Source of the DNA: a virus
DNA: 36,549 nt
Reading direction: 5' to 3' (one strand)
Virus record (IMG/VR): IMGVR_UViG_3300042338_000020
Span: 1 to 36,549 of that record
Shown piece by piece: positions 1 to 6,810 of this stretch. A program made the translations under genes and the position numbers. The number at the start of each line of letters is the position of its first letter. The stretch's first letter is position 1. Under the pieces are notes generated by a model. That model worked only from the letters and a program-made list of their open reading frames with translations. It was not told the DNA's origin and searched no databases.

Positions 1-484
1 GCTCTAAATTCGGCGGCGCACCCTCGCCCTGCTCAATGTTGGAGGTGATAGATACGCCATCGTCCTCAATGCCAATCGGCGCAACGTGCGGCTCGTAGCG
101 TACCCATGCGGTGCCACGGCCACCCAAGAACCGATCTTCCACGCCATAGGACATGGTTGAGCGGAAGTCGGGGTAATGCTCAATCTCAAAGTCAATCGCC
201 CGCTCTAGCAGTTGTCCTGCCACGCGGCCAACCGGGTCGTTGTCACCAAAGCGTCGGCTAATGTCAGCCTTGGGGAGCTTGGCGTAAACCGCAGGCTTCA
301 GCGTCTGGACGTTTGACCAGAGGATGTTGAACCGTGCAGCCTCGTTGCCGCCCTGCCCACGACTATCGTCACGATAGCGTTTGACGATCTTCTTGGTTCG
401 CGCCGTCCATTTAGCGAACTCGGCGTCATACTGCGCGATGGTGCGGAGGTACTTTTCCAGTTCCGGTTGCAGTATGCCTTCCAT
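1..484 (-). CDS. Portal protein, N-terminal part (cut by window edge, copy A)
   Basis: This is the first 161 codons of the portal protein, whose gene runs off the left edge of the window. The start is the ATG at 484, 2 bases after the stop of the upstream 100-aa gene. It matches the complete portal gene at 32640-34661 over the whole length, with only two base differences seen (positions 47 and 50). It belongs to the left copy of the 2.37-kb terminal repeat, so in a closed genome it would be the same gene as the complete portal rather than a second one. Confidence 0.9.
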   Translation of the reverse strand, partial: MEGILQPELEKYLRTIAQYDAEFAKWTARTKKIVKRYRDDSRGQGGNEAARFNILWSNVQTLKPAVYAKLPKADISRRFGDNDPVGRVAGQLLERAIDFEIEHYPDFRSTMSYGVEDRFLGGRGTAWVRYEPHVAPIGIEDDGVSITSNIEQGEGAPPNLE

Positions 485-486
485 GA

Positions 487-789
487 TTAGGCCGTGAAGA
501 ATCCAACAGCCATGACCGCAAGCCCTGCGCCGGTCGTGATCTTCCACGGGCCGCTGGCAGAGGCAGCGTTGATCTCAAGGCTGTAAACGCCCACAGGGGT
601 GTTTGCAGCCATCGTCAACACCGTTGTGCTGTTGTCCAACACGCTTAAGGTGCTTGTGCCGGTCGTCGTGACCGTCACCACAATGCGATGAAGGTAGTCA
701 CCCACGGCACCTGTGCCACCGAGTATCTGTGCGGTCTGCGAGGCGGCAACTGTTTCGTAGGGGTAACGATTCGGGCTGACAATGCTCAT
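487..789 (-). CDS. Conserved 100-aa protein between terminase and portal (copy A)
   Basis: A 100-aa protein that I do not recognise. It starts at the ATG whose last bases form the TGA stop of the large terminase (ATGA overlap), with an AGGAG-type ribosome site about 9 bases upstream inside the terminase gene. A longer in-frame start at 831 lies inside terminase and is less likely. The sequence is short, rich in Thr, Val, Ala and Gly with alternating hydrophobic residues (VVTVTTTGTSTLSV region), so it is probably all-beta, and it ends in a hydrophobic stretch (LAVMAVGFFTA). The position between terL and portal suggests a head or packaging accessory role. The protein is identical in copy B. Confidence 0.75.
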   Translation of the reverse strand: MSIVSPNRYPYETVAASQTAQILGGTGAVGDYLHRIVVTVTTTGTSTLSVLDNSTTVLTMAANTPVGVYSLEINAASASGPWKITTGAGLAVMAVGFFTA

Positions 790-2126
790 ATCCTTGCTCT
801 CCTTGTCGTCGTGCGGTCGTGAACCGCCCACATATCGTTTAGCGTGACTGTGTTCTCTGGCCCCACCATCAGCGGCTTGACCTCTGGCGCTGGGGGCTTG
901 TCAGCGACTTCAGACCATGATACCGCAACCATACGGAAAGCGTCACTAGGGTGTGATGTCCAATCGTGGCGCGGTGACTGACGATAGGCTTTCTTGTCCT
1001 CGTCGTATTCGCGTTGAAATTGGCGCAGCGCCTCAATACCCTCGCTGCATTTCTCGGCGTCAAACCACACACGCGGTAGCATCATGCGAACGGCTTGTAT
1101 GCCTGACTGCACACCGATGTCGGGGACGACAGCGAGTTTGGCGATGTCTAGTTGCGCCGCCAGCTGCTCAATGATGCTTTTGCCGGTCTGTAGGCTTTTG
1201 GCCCGAGCGTCGTGCGGTAGGTAGTGCTTGGCGTAACGGTACGGCTTGTTGCGTACCACATCGGCAATGGTGTGGATGTCCTCACCCGAGACGGCGTAGA
1301 AGTCTATGACGCGGATTTCCCCACGGGCGACCTGATAGAACCAGATGGCGGTGTCGTCGCGGTAGCCCAAATCCCAGCCGGTAAATGTCGGCAAGTTGGG
1401 GTCGTATGGAACGTTGGTGATGCGACCTTGTTCTGTCGCCTCGCGCATCTCTTTTCCAAAAAAAGCACCGAGGATCGCAGCCTCAAAGCTGCACTCGTAC
1501 TCCTGTAGGTACTGATCCTCGGCTAACTGCGCCTTTGCTGCGGCTAGCTCTGTCGCAGGGAGAAGCCCGCTGGTTGAGGCGGGAAGGCGCAACAGGAACC
1601 ACTCGCTAGGGAGACGAGTGGCGGTATCGTAAATTTCCCAGAACTGGTTTTTGCCTTTCGGTGTACCGCCGAAAACGCACCAACCCTGCTTGTCTGACAG
1701 GGACGCTCTCAACACGTTCCCGAATACGCTCGGCTTAAAGTCACCGTACTCGTCAAGGTACAGCCCCGAAAAGCCTAGACCGCGCATGGCGTCAGCGTTG
1801 TCGGCACCGAACAGGCGTATCTGACTGCCGTTGATTAGCGTGATGGTCAGTTCCTGCTCGTTGATGCTTTGGATGATCGGGTGTGCGCCGTCCTTGAAGT
1901 ACTGCCATGCCACGGCCTTTGCCTGACTGCGGTAAGGGGCGACGTAGCCGAACAACCCATAAGGCTGCTGGTACATCGCAGCAGCGCGGATCATGTCGTT
2001 GACGGCGGCGACGGTCTTGCCTGCGCGGCGATGTGCGACAAGGCAAGCCCAGCGTTTCGTGCGCTCATGGAATGGCATGAACGCCTTGCGTGGGCGATAG
2101 GGCAGGATTATTCGGGAGCCATCCAT
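786..2126 (-). CDS. terL: Terminase large subunit (copy A)
   Basis: 446-aa DNA-packaging motor with an N-terminal ATPase and a C-terminal RNase H-like nuclease (Terminase_6 / phage terminase type). Walker A is at residues 31-38 (AHRRAGKT), Walker B at 122-126 (LYLDE), and a coupling motif FGGTPKG follows at 152-158. The likely nuclease acids are D252 (GWDLGYRDD), D306 (PHDA) and D395 (HPSDAF). It overlaps the end of the small terminase gene by 19 bases and the next gene by 4 bases. Compared with copy B it has 21 substitutions, none at these motif residues except Leu/Ile at 122. Both copies are full length and look functional, so neither is decaying. Confidence 0.95.
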   Translation of the reverse strand: MDGSRIILPYRPRKAFMPFHERTKRWACLVAHRRAGKTVAAVNDMIRAAAMYQQPYGLFGYVAPYRSQAKAVAWQYFKDGAHPIIQSINEQELTITLINGSQIRLFGADNADAMRGLGFSGLYLDEYGDFKPSVFGNVLRASLSDKQGWCVFGGTPKGKNQFWEIYDTATRLPSEWFLLRLPASTSGLLPATELAAAKAQLAEDQYLQEYECSFEAAILGAFFGKEMREATEQGRITNVPYDPNLPTFTGWDLGYRDDTAIWFYQVARGEIRVIDFYAVSGEDIHTIADVVRNKPYRYAKHYLPHDARAKSLQTGKSIIEQLAAQLDIAKLAVVPDIGVQSGIQAVRMMLPRVWFDAEKCSEGIEALRQFQREYDEDKKAYRQSPRHDWTSHPSDAFRMVAVSWSEVADKPPAPEVKPLMVGPENTVTLNDMWAVHDRTTTRRARI

Positions 2127-2383
2127 CCGATCTGTACCTTGACCGGGCCGTTGTCCTTACCTGTGATCTCTTGGCGGGCGAGTTTGGGAACGTGGTATTC
2201 CAGCAGGGTGCTGAAGGCGTCAAAGGCGGCTTGCGCTCCCTTCTCCGCAGCGATTTCGTCTAACCACCCTTGGAGTCTGTCTGCGTTGCCGTCCACAAAC
2301 GCTGCAATGGCCTCTCTGGCGGCCTGTGTGGACTTATTAGGCGTACCCGCTTGCCTACCGCCTGTTTTCTTACCCTTTGCCAT
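2108..2383 (-). CDS. terS: Putative terminase small subunit
   Basis: 91-aa basic-then-acidic protein (starts MAKGKKTGGRQAGTPNKST) directly upstream of terL and overlapping it by 19 bases. The GGRQAGTPNK opening followed by a helical segment is common in small phage proteins encoded just before terL. The role as DNA-recognition subunit is inferred mainly from position, because I cannot identify the fold. No good ribosome site precedes the ATG at 2383. A second copy, lacking the first few codons, lies at the right edge of the window. Confidence 0.65.
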   Translation of the reverse strand: MAKGKKTGGRQAGTPNKSTQAAREAIAAFVDGNADRLQGWLDEIAAEKGAQAAFDAFSTLLEYHVPKLARQEITGKDNGPVKVQIGWMAPE

Positions 2384-2397
2384 CTGTTTAGGTCTAC

Positions 2398-2427
2398 TTT
2401 AGATTTAATCGTTTAGCGTGGTATACT
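2398..2427 (+). promoter_or_regulatory. Promoter with GTTTAG operator-like element for the 73-aa gene (leaderless)
   Basis: TTTAGA (2398-2403), 18-base spacer, TATACT (2422-2427), then only 6 bases to the ATG at 2434, so transcription should begin at or next to the A of the start codon. GTTTAG at 2411-2416 followed by 4 bases and GTATAC forms an imperfect palindrome over the -10. The same arrangement (GTTTAG, 5 bases, TANACT) is seen at 7219-7235 and, on the - strand, at 7174-7190. A further GTTTAGG lies at 2386-2392. Confidence 0.55.
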
Positions 2428-2433
2428 AACGGC

Positions 2434-2655
2434 ATGAAATCAGAAATAGAGACTCTGACGCCTTACGTCAATACTGACGTTAAGATTCCCCGCAAAATGT
2501 TAGACGCTTTGACGCTGCATGAGTTCTCATGTGCAGCGCAAGACATCCACGCGGTGTCGGCGCAGAGCGTTGAGGCATTCTTGCTTGCTCGGTTTAGCAA
2601 GAAACTTGCCTCGCAATTCAAGCCAGAATACCTCATTAGAAGCCCATCCGTTTGA
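2434..2655 (+). CDS. Isolated 73-aa protein on the opposite strand (moron-like)
   Basis: Small + strand gene placed between the leftward genes for the 400-aa protein and the small terminase. I do not recognise the product. It is mostly helical by eye, with the pattern VKIPRKMLDALTLHEFSCAAQDI and a basic C-terminal half, and it has no obvious helix-turn-helix or membrane segment. There is no ribosome site. A TATACT box ends 6 bases before the ATG, so the mRNA is probably leaderless, as for some phage regulators. The 3' end overlaps the end of the convergent 400-aa gene by 20 bases. An independent promoter inside an opposite-strand operon is the classical look of a moron. A regulatory role is possible but unproven. 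Confidence 0.6.
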   Translation: MKSEIETLTPYVNTDVKIPRKMLDALTLHEFSCAAQDIHAVSAQSVEAFLLARFSKKLASQFKPEYLIRSPSV

Positions 2656-3838
2656 GGATGTCCTCGGTGATGCGCCCGTAGTAGGGCTTCATCTGCAAGG
2701 CGCGGATATCCTGTTGTGAGGGGTTGCGCGGGTCTGCAACACCCCGAGCCTTCGCTACCGGCTCCAATAGCTCATATACGCGCACATCTTCTTTGATGCG
2801 GCCAATACCCTCGCCGGGGACGCCTGTGGGGTAAGCGGGGTGTCCTGACTTTGCAACGATTGGCTTATCGGTATAAATGCGCCCGACGTTCTGGATTCCG
2901 GTGTCAGGGGCTACCAGTTGGCGCGGATCGGTCACGGCTACTCTTGCCTCGCCAATACCTAACCCACCCTGCTCTCGGAAGTTTACGTCCAGCTTTTGCT
3001 TGATAAGTTTGCGAATGCTGTCTTTTGCGGTGCGGAACTGCTGCATCGCCCGTTCTGATCCTAGCCCCGCCCAATCGGGGATCAGTTTGCCAATTTCGGC
3101 GTCAACTGACTTTTTAACCTTTTTCGGCAACGCGGCGTCAGCGTAATTCAGCATAGTTTCGCCGGTCATACTCGCAAAGTCGCCCCCCGTTGGAGCCATG
3201 CGCCACGGAATATATAGCGGGTCTTGCCCGGTGATGACTTTGACTTCTTCAGCCAGCTTTTGGATTTGCTTGGTCGGGCGAACACCTGACGCCCATACCA
3301 TGCCGGGATTCTCAAACATGAAGTCCTGACCGCCCTGCAAATTTACCGGCTGTCGGAACTCTACATCGTTGATGCCCCGCAATAACCCGCCTGCGGCGGT
3401 GCGATCAGACATACTAGTAATAAAGGGGCGGCCTTCCAAATCCGCAATAGAAATTTCGGGCGCGTTGACGGTGCCTCGGCTTTCTACTTGCGGCTCTAAT
3501 TTTAATAACTTTTCGCGTTCTTTAACTCTTGGGTCAAATCGCGGATCGTAATCAGCAACCTTTGCCATCGCAGGGTCAAAGCCCTTCAACGCACCGATCA
3601 ACCGGCCTACCGGCACAGCAGATGCAGCGGCCATTGCCATACCGGCCTCGTCATCGGCTCGGCGGGCGCGTTCAAAGTCGCGGGCAGCGAGGGCTTGGCC
3701 TACGCCGGGGATAAAACTGCCGCCCATCTCCAGCGCCATGTCCACGGCGTCAGACTCTTGCGGTTGATCCAAACTCGTTAGCCGCTTTGCCTTCTCGTCA
3801 ACGTAGGCGAGTGCAGCGGCAAGGCGTTTGCGATTCAT
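2636..3838 (-). CDS. 400-aa protein of unknown function upstream of terminase
   Basis: I do not recognise this protein. It has a helical N-terminus, a Gly/Ala-rich segment near residues 39-100 (GSFIPGVGQALAARDFERARR and AMAAASAVPVGRLIGAL), then a mixed alpha/beta C-terminal domain of about 270 residues rich in charged and Gly-Pro turns. The composition of the N-terminal part resembles ejected or capsid-associated phage proteins, while the C-terminal part could be an enzyme domain. The start codon at 3838 overlaps the stop of the 96-aa gene by 4 bases (ATGA), which fixes the start. The 3' end overlaps the convergent 73-aa gene. Confidence 0.75.
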   Translation of the reverse strand: MNRKRLAAALAYVDEKAKRLTSLDQPQESDAVDMALEMGGSFIPGVGQALAARDFERARRADDEAGMAMAAASAVPVGRLIGALKGFDPAMAKVADYDPRFDPRVKEREKLLKLEPQVESRGTVNAPEISIADLEGRPFITSMSDRTAAGGLLRGINDVEFRQPVNLQGGQDFMFENPGMVWASGVRPTKQIQKLAEEVKVITGQDPLYIPWRMAPTGGDFASMTGETMLNYADAALPKKVKKSVDAEIGKLIPDWAGLGSERAMQQFRTAKDSIRKLIKQKLDVNFREQGGLGIGEARVAVTDPRQLVAPDTGIQNVGRIYTDKPIVAKSGHPAYPTGVPGEGIGRIKEDVRVYELLEPVAKARGVADPRNPSQQDIRALQMKPYYGRITEDILKRMGF

Positions 3839-4125
3839 GCCTTGTTCCTGCTGCTGATGGCTTTGGCCTTGGCTCGGGCGTCCTCCTTGCTAGAGGCTCC
3901 CCATGCCTTAAGTGCGAGGGCAAGGCGTGTCGGTTCGCCGTTCTTCGCCATCGGCCCCGGCATATTGCCCATCCGAGCGAGGAAAGAGGCTCGGCGTGGA
4001 TTGTCGCCCGACTTAACCGGGGGCTTCAACGTGCCGCCTGTCTCGGCTTTATACGAAGCGCGACCCTTGGCGTTCAGCCCGCCTTTCGGGTTCTTGCCCT
4101 CGCTGCGTGTCCACGCGGCTGTCAT
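3835..4125 (-). CDS. Conserved 96-aa phage protein (DUF6321-like)
   Basis: Very basic 96-aa protein (NPKGGLNAKGRASYK, GDNPRRASFLARMGNMPG, SSKEDARAKAKAISSRNKA). This set of motifs is typical of a small family found in many phages and called DUF6321 in my memory of domain names. The family has no known function. The abundance of Lys, Arg, Gly and Pro suggests nucleic-acid or phosphate binding. It starts with an ATGA overlap with the 52-aa gene upstream and ends in an ATGA overlap with the 400-aa gene, so it is translationally coupled on both sides. Confidence 0.75.
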   Translation of the reverse strand: MTAAWTRSEGKNPKGGLNAKGRASYKAETGGTLKPPVKSGDNPRRASFLARMGNMPGPMAKNGEPTRLALALKAWGASSKEDARAKAKAISSRNKA

Positions 4126-4280
4126 TTGTTTTCTTTCTTGGCCGTCTTGGCGCTCTCACGAAACGCCTTGGCGGTCGGTGCGCCGGGTTCGCCGGGTTTA
4201 CGCATACGCTCGCCCGAACCGGCCTTGATGCGCTCCTGCTTTGCCAAAATGTTGGCGTAGAGTCCCGGCTTACGGTTCAT
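4122..4280 (-). CDS. Small basic 52-aa protein
   Basis: Read directly from the - strand: ATG at 4280, TGA at 4122-4124, 52 codons, ending with Lys-rich KTAKKENK. It fills exactly the gap between the 122-aa and 96-aa genes and overlaps both by 4 bases (ATGA), which strongly supports it as a real gene despite its size. The sequence includes LYANILAKQERIKAGSGERM and KPGEPGAPTAKAF. I do not know a function. Its Gly/Pro/Lys-rich style matches the 96-aa neighbour. Confidence 0.75.
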   Translation of the reverse strand: MNRKPGLYANILAKQERIKAGSGERMRKPGEPGAPTAKAFRESAKTAKKENK

Positions 4281-4645
4281 TTAAAACGCTCCAGTTTGTA
4301 CAGAAGGGAGGCGATCTCGCCCACGATCTCGTCAATGATGTTCTGCAAGTCGGTGTCTTTCGGCAGGTCATCCCGAATGCCCTTGACGAACGTCAGCAGG
4401 CTGTTGGCGTATACAGCGGCGTCCTTCTGCACCTTAAACCCCTCAGGGTAGTCAGCGAGGGGCATGATGCCGTAGTGGCCTTGATATGCCTCTGCGTACT
4501 TGTCGGCCAAGTCCACGATGTTCTGGTAGTAGTGGCCGAGTGCCTTGTGACTCGCGTAGCTCGCCGTCTGCAAATGAAGGAAGTGCGTGGCGGTACTGCT
4601 ATGCAGCAATACGCCTACAAATTCGGCGGCGTCTTTGTGGCTCAT
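4277..4645 (-). CDS. 122-aa helical protein (DUF5856-like)
   Basis: The start is the ATG at 4645, which overlaps the upstream methyltransferase stop (ATGA). A longer in-frame start at 4777 would lie inside that gene and is rejected. The protein is nearly all helical, with conserved-looking THFLHLQTASYASHKALGHYY, which recalls small four-helix (ferritin/Dps-like) proteins and the phage family I know as DUF5856. It has His and Glu/Asp residues spaced as possible metal ligands, but this is only suggestive. It is coupled to the 52-aa gene downstream by another ATGA overlap. Confidence 0.7.
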   Translation of the reverse strand: MSHKDAAEFVGVLLHSSTATHFLHLQTASYASHKALGHYYQNIVDLADKYAEAYQGHYGIMPLADYPEGFKVQKDAAVYANSLLTFVKGIRDDLPKDTDLQNIIDEIVGEIASLLYKLERFK

Positions 4646-5253
4646 TGCGGCGTCAGCCTCAAGTTGGGCAGGATGATTGCAGTCGTAGCATCTCCCACCG
4701 CATAACGCTCTGTCAAGTAACGCTCGGGCGGGTACACAAGGATGCGCTGCGATAGGTCTATCTGCATCGCGTTCCACACCCCTTTCTCTATGCCTTCAAA
4801 GTCATCCAGCGTGATTACGGTGTCAGGCGTGAACAGGCGCTCAAGGTGCGGCTTGTCGTCAGGCTGTAAGCGTCCGTCTAGGTGCAGCAGGTCAATATTG
4901 CCGTCTAGTTTGGCGAGCATCTCGGTGCTGCTGCTATGGTACTGCGTGATAGAGGTGGTCAGCGGCAACTTGAAGTCGTGCGTCATGTCGCAGGTGTGTA
5001 CGTCTGCGCCCTCTCTCGCTAGCACAAACGTGGACTTGCCGATGTAGGTGCCGATCTCGGCCACAACCTTGGGTCGGAAGTGCCGTATAACCGCCCACAA
5101 CGCGATTAGGGAGGCGTGGTTAGTGCTGCCGGTACGTCGGGCAGGGTCTAATTTCTCCAAGTCCTCAATAACGTGCCACGGCAAGTCAGGCAGGTCAGCA
5201 AAGAGGGTGTCCCATATCGCACGGGATAGTCGTTTTCGGTTCACGTTTAGCAT
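4642..5253 (-). CDS. Class I methyltransferase-like protein (Methyltransf_24 type)
   Basis: 203 aa with a SAM-binding motif I near residues 61-76 (VVAEIGTYIGKSTFVLA), a DMTHD segment after it, and the later LLHLDGR and VITLDDFEG motifs seen in Methyltransf_24 / CmcI-like enzymes. The substrate is unknown; proteins of this kind are often found beside phage or cell-surface glycosyltransferases. The ATG at 5253 follows TAGGA at a suitable distance. The divergent + strand glycosyltransferase starts only 11 bases away, so the pair shares one control region. It is coupled to the 122-aa gene by a 4-base overlap. Confidence 0.75.
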   Translation of the reverse strand: MLNVNRKRLSRAIWDTLFADLPDLPWHVIEDLEKLDPARRTGSTNHASLIALWAVIRHFRPKVVAEIGTYIGKSTFVLAREGADVHTCDMTHDFKLPLTTSITQYHSSSTEMLAKLDGNIDLLHLDGRLQPDDKPHLERLFTPDTVITLDDFEGIEKGVWNAMQIDLSQRILVYPPERYLTERYAVGDATTAIILPNLRLTPQ

Positions 5254-5258
5254 ATATT
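5245..5258 (+). promoter_or_regulatory. Possible -10 and GTTTAG element before the + strand glycosyltransferase
   Basis: GTTTAGC (5245-5251) is followed by TATATT (5253-5258), which ends 6 bases before the ATG at 5265. No ribosome site is present (TTTGTCCT), so a leaderless start is possible, with the same -10 to ATG distance as at 2434. I see no good -35, and the spacing between GTTTAG and the -10 is shorter than in the other copies. Confidence 0.3.
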
Positions 5259-5264
5259 TGTCCT

Positions 5265-5927
5265 ATGTTTGTTTTCTTCCACGTTGGCGACGACATCGCC
5301 ATGCCCACCGCAATGGTCTTTTCCATTCGCGCCCACAACCCTGATGCGACCATTATTCAGGTCACAGACGACAAGACGCCAGCCGTACCCGGTGTCTCGC
5401 GGGTATTTGTGACGCAGGGCAATCGGCAGTACCTGATGCAATGGCGCACCAATGCTTTTGCGGAGTTGGGGCTGACGGAACCAGCGATGTACATGGATAC
5501 CGACATGATCATGCGGCACCCCCTTGACCCGGCTGCCGTGCTGGAGGGCGTCGTTGCGATGACCCGCCGTGAATTTAACCGTGACGCGGGGTTTAACCCA
5601 CGCCAGCGCGGTCAGGATTATTCCGAATACACCGGCAAGACGTTGGACGAGGTGTACCCGTATGTCGGCTGCTGCACGATTACGGCTGATTGGGGTGTGT
5701 GGGCTGACCTTGCCGAGATGTACAACGTCCTGCCCGATAAGTTCCGCGTGTGGTACGGGGATCAGGAGGTTTTGCGGGAATACGCTAAACGGGTGAAGGT
5801 GCAAGACCTGCCCGAGTCGCATTACGCGTGTCTGCCCGAGTTTCTGCCGCAACATCCCGACCCCGCTATCGTTCACTACAAAGGCGCTCGCAAGGCACTC
5901 ATGCCTAACGTAGCTGCTCGGGCTTGA
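5265..5927 (+). CDS. Glycosyltransferase-like protein (GT-A fold), isolated on + strand
   Basis: 220 aa. The N-terminus reads like a GT8-type nucleotide-sugar transferase (MVFSIRAHNPDATIIQVTD), and a DxD metal/nucleotide motif lies at D78-T-D80 (MYMDTDMI), with a later WYGDQEVL segment. It would transfer a sugar from a nucleotide donor, perhaps to phage DNA, virion or host glycan; the acceptor cannot be read from sequence. It lies alone on the + strand between leftward genes, starts 11 bases from the divergent methyltransferase gene and overlaps the convergent VRR-NUC gene by 23 bases. This looks like an inserted moron. A second, unrelated-looking glycosyltransferase is at 9885-10553. Confidence 0.75.
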   Translation: MFVFFHVGDDIAMPTAMVFSIRAHNPDATIIQVTDDKTPAVPGVSRVFVTQGNRQYLMQWRTNAFAELGLTEPAMYMDTDMIMRHPLDPAAVLEGVVAMTRREFNRDAGFNPRQRGQDYSEYTGKTLDEVYPYVGCCTITADWGVWADLAEMYNVLPDKFRVWYGDQEVLREYAKRVKVQDLPESHYACLPEFLPQHPDPAIVHYKGARKALMPNVAARA

Positions 5928-6225
5928 TGGCGGCTAGATAACGCTCCATCAACTCACGCACCGTGGCCTCGGGATCACGCGCAACATAAAACTCGCCGCG
6001 TGGCTCAAATATCGCTTGGAACCTTTCTTGGCTCGGGCGTAGTTTTCCTTTTTCTACTTTGATTTCTACCCAACACACCCACGGTGTTCCGTCGGGCAGA
6101 TTCCGCACGACGAGACGATCTGGTACGCCGCCGTTTAAGGCGAAGTCTAAAACGGTGAACCCTGCCGCGTGTAGCGCCCGGCCAATAAGGCCATCGTTCG
6201 CATCCCGCCTCGCCTTGTATCTCAC
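5905..6225 (-). CDS. VRR-NUC domain nuclease
   Basis: 106 aa, a size typical of stand-alone phage VRR-NUC (PD-(D/E)XK superfamily) nucleases. It shows GGVPD with D36, then W-V-E54-I-K56 and Q66 in KGKLRPSQERF, which is the family core. These enzymes cut DNA junctions or ends. The start codon is GTG at 6225 (GTGAGATAC), because no ATG lies before the domain. The ribosome site is weak. It follows the 107-aa gene by 47 bases. The 3' end overlaps the convergent glycosyltransferase. Confidence 0.85.
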   Translation of the reverse strand: MRYKARRDANDGLIGRALHAAGFTVLDFALNGGVPDRLVVRNLPDGTPWVCWVEIKVEKGKLRPSQERFQAIFEPRGEFYVARDPEATVRELMERYLAAIKPEQLR

Positions 6226-6272
6226 TTCGTGCCTCGTTGATGCAGCGGCCTAACCAGATAATCCACCACGTT

Positions 6273-6596
6273 CTATTGCTCCGCTTTAACTCTGGCACGA
6301 AGTCTCTCCACAGCCTTTTCACCCCAGAGCTGGCGTACCAGCCCAATCGTATCCCTATCCGACAATACGGCAGCAGCGCCAGCCTCTCGGATCAGTTCAG
6401 CGACCCTATCACGGTTGACCTCAACGCCTCTGGCTAACTGCGCGTCGTAGAACTTTAAGCGGTTCAGCGGGGATTCCTGTACTGCCGAATTCCACATAGC
6501 CTGATTGGAGTGGAACTGGTGTTCTAGGTTGTGACTGGGTTTAGGCTTTTCCGGTTGAGCCTGTTTAGTCGGAAAGTAAGTGAATTCATCACCCAT
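6273..6596 (-). CDS. 107-aa protein of unknown function
   Basis: A hydrophilic, mostly helical protein that I do not recognise. The N-terminal 35 residues are Pro/Gln/His-rich and look disordered; the rest is amphipathic (LNRLKFYDAQLARGVEVNRDRVAELIREAG). The ATG at 6596 has a clear AGAGAGG ribosome site 6 bases upstream. It is the first leftward gene after the roughly 400-base hairpin-rich stretch that follows cro, so it is probably transcribed from the cro promoter. Confidence 0.75.
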   Translation of the reverse strand: MGDEFTYFPTKQAQPEKPKPSHNLEHQFHSNQAMWNSAVQESPLNRLKFYDAQLARGVEVNRDRVAELIREAGAAAVLSDRDTIGLVRQLWGEKAVERLRARVKAEQ

Positions 6597-6622
6597 ATAT
6601 AACCTCTCTATGGTTTAGAACT

Positions 6623-6700
6623 GATGACTGATGGTGAACTCTGCACGGTTGAGACGGAGTACGCCTAACGTGGATCGTGCAGAGATGAGATGACTGACGG
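6623..6700. repeat. 9-bp inverted repeat flanked by a 12-base direct repeat
   Basis: CTCTGCACG (6639-6647) and CGTGCAGAG (6676-6684) are exact reverse complements with a 28-base loop. GATGACTGATGG (6623-6634) and GATGACTGACGG (6689-6700) flank the stem as direct repeats with one mismatch. Each direct repeat could encode a short start Met-Thr-Asp-Gly. The symmetry suggests a protein-binding or RNA structural site. Confidence 0.5.
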
Positions 6701-6810
6701 AGCCACCCTGCTGTCGGCTACTTTTCACCAGATTGCTCCGGTTGCCATTTGCGCTTCCCGACGATACGCCGCGCACCCACAGGCTGGCTGCCCCGGTGTG
6801 GGTTTAGGGT

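Larger units (their letters stand above)
1..2372. repeat. 2.37-kb direct terminal repeat, copy A
   Basis: The segment recurs in the same orientation at 34178-36549 with no insertions or deletions (constant offset 34177). It holds the portal start, the 100-aa gene, the large terminase and most of the small terminase. Bases 51-974 look identical in both copies. From 975 to about 1520 many third-position changes appear, 1525-1697 is nearly identical again, and 1698-1960 is divergent. The repeat implies a circular map or terminally redundant ends with a unit length near 34.2 kb. The mismatches mean the two ends were not read from one clonal molecule, or that real gene conversion has occurred. Confidence 0.9.

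Noticed and set aside
5247-5876. 209-codon - strand frame opposite the glycosyltransferase
   Set aside because: It is continuous with the leftward direction of neighbours, but its protein has no domain-like pattern while the + strand frame has a clear DxD glycosyltransferase signature.
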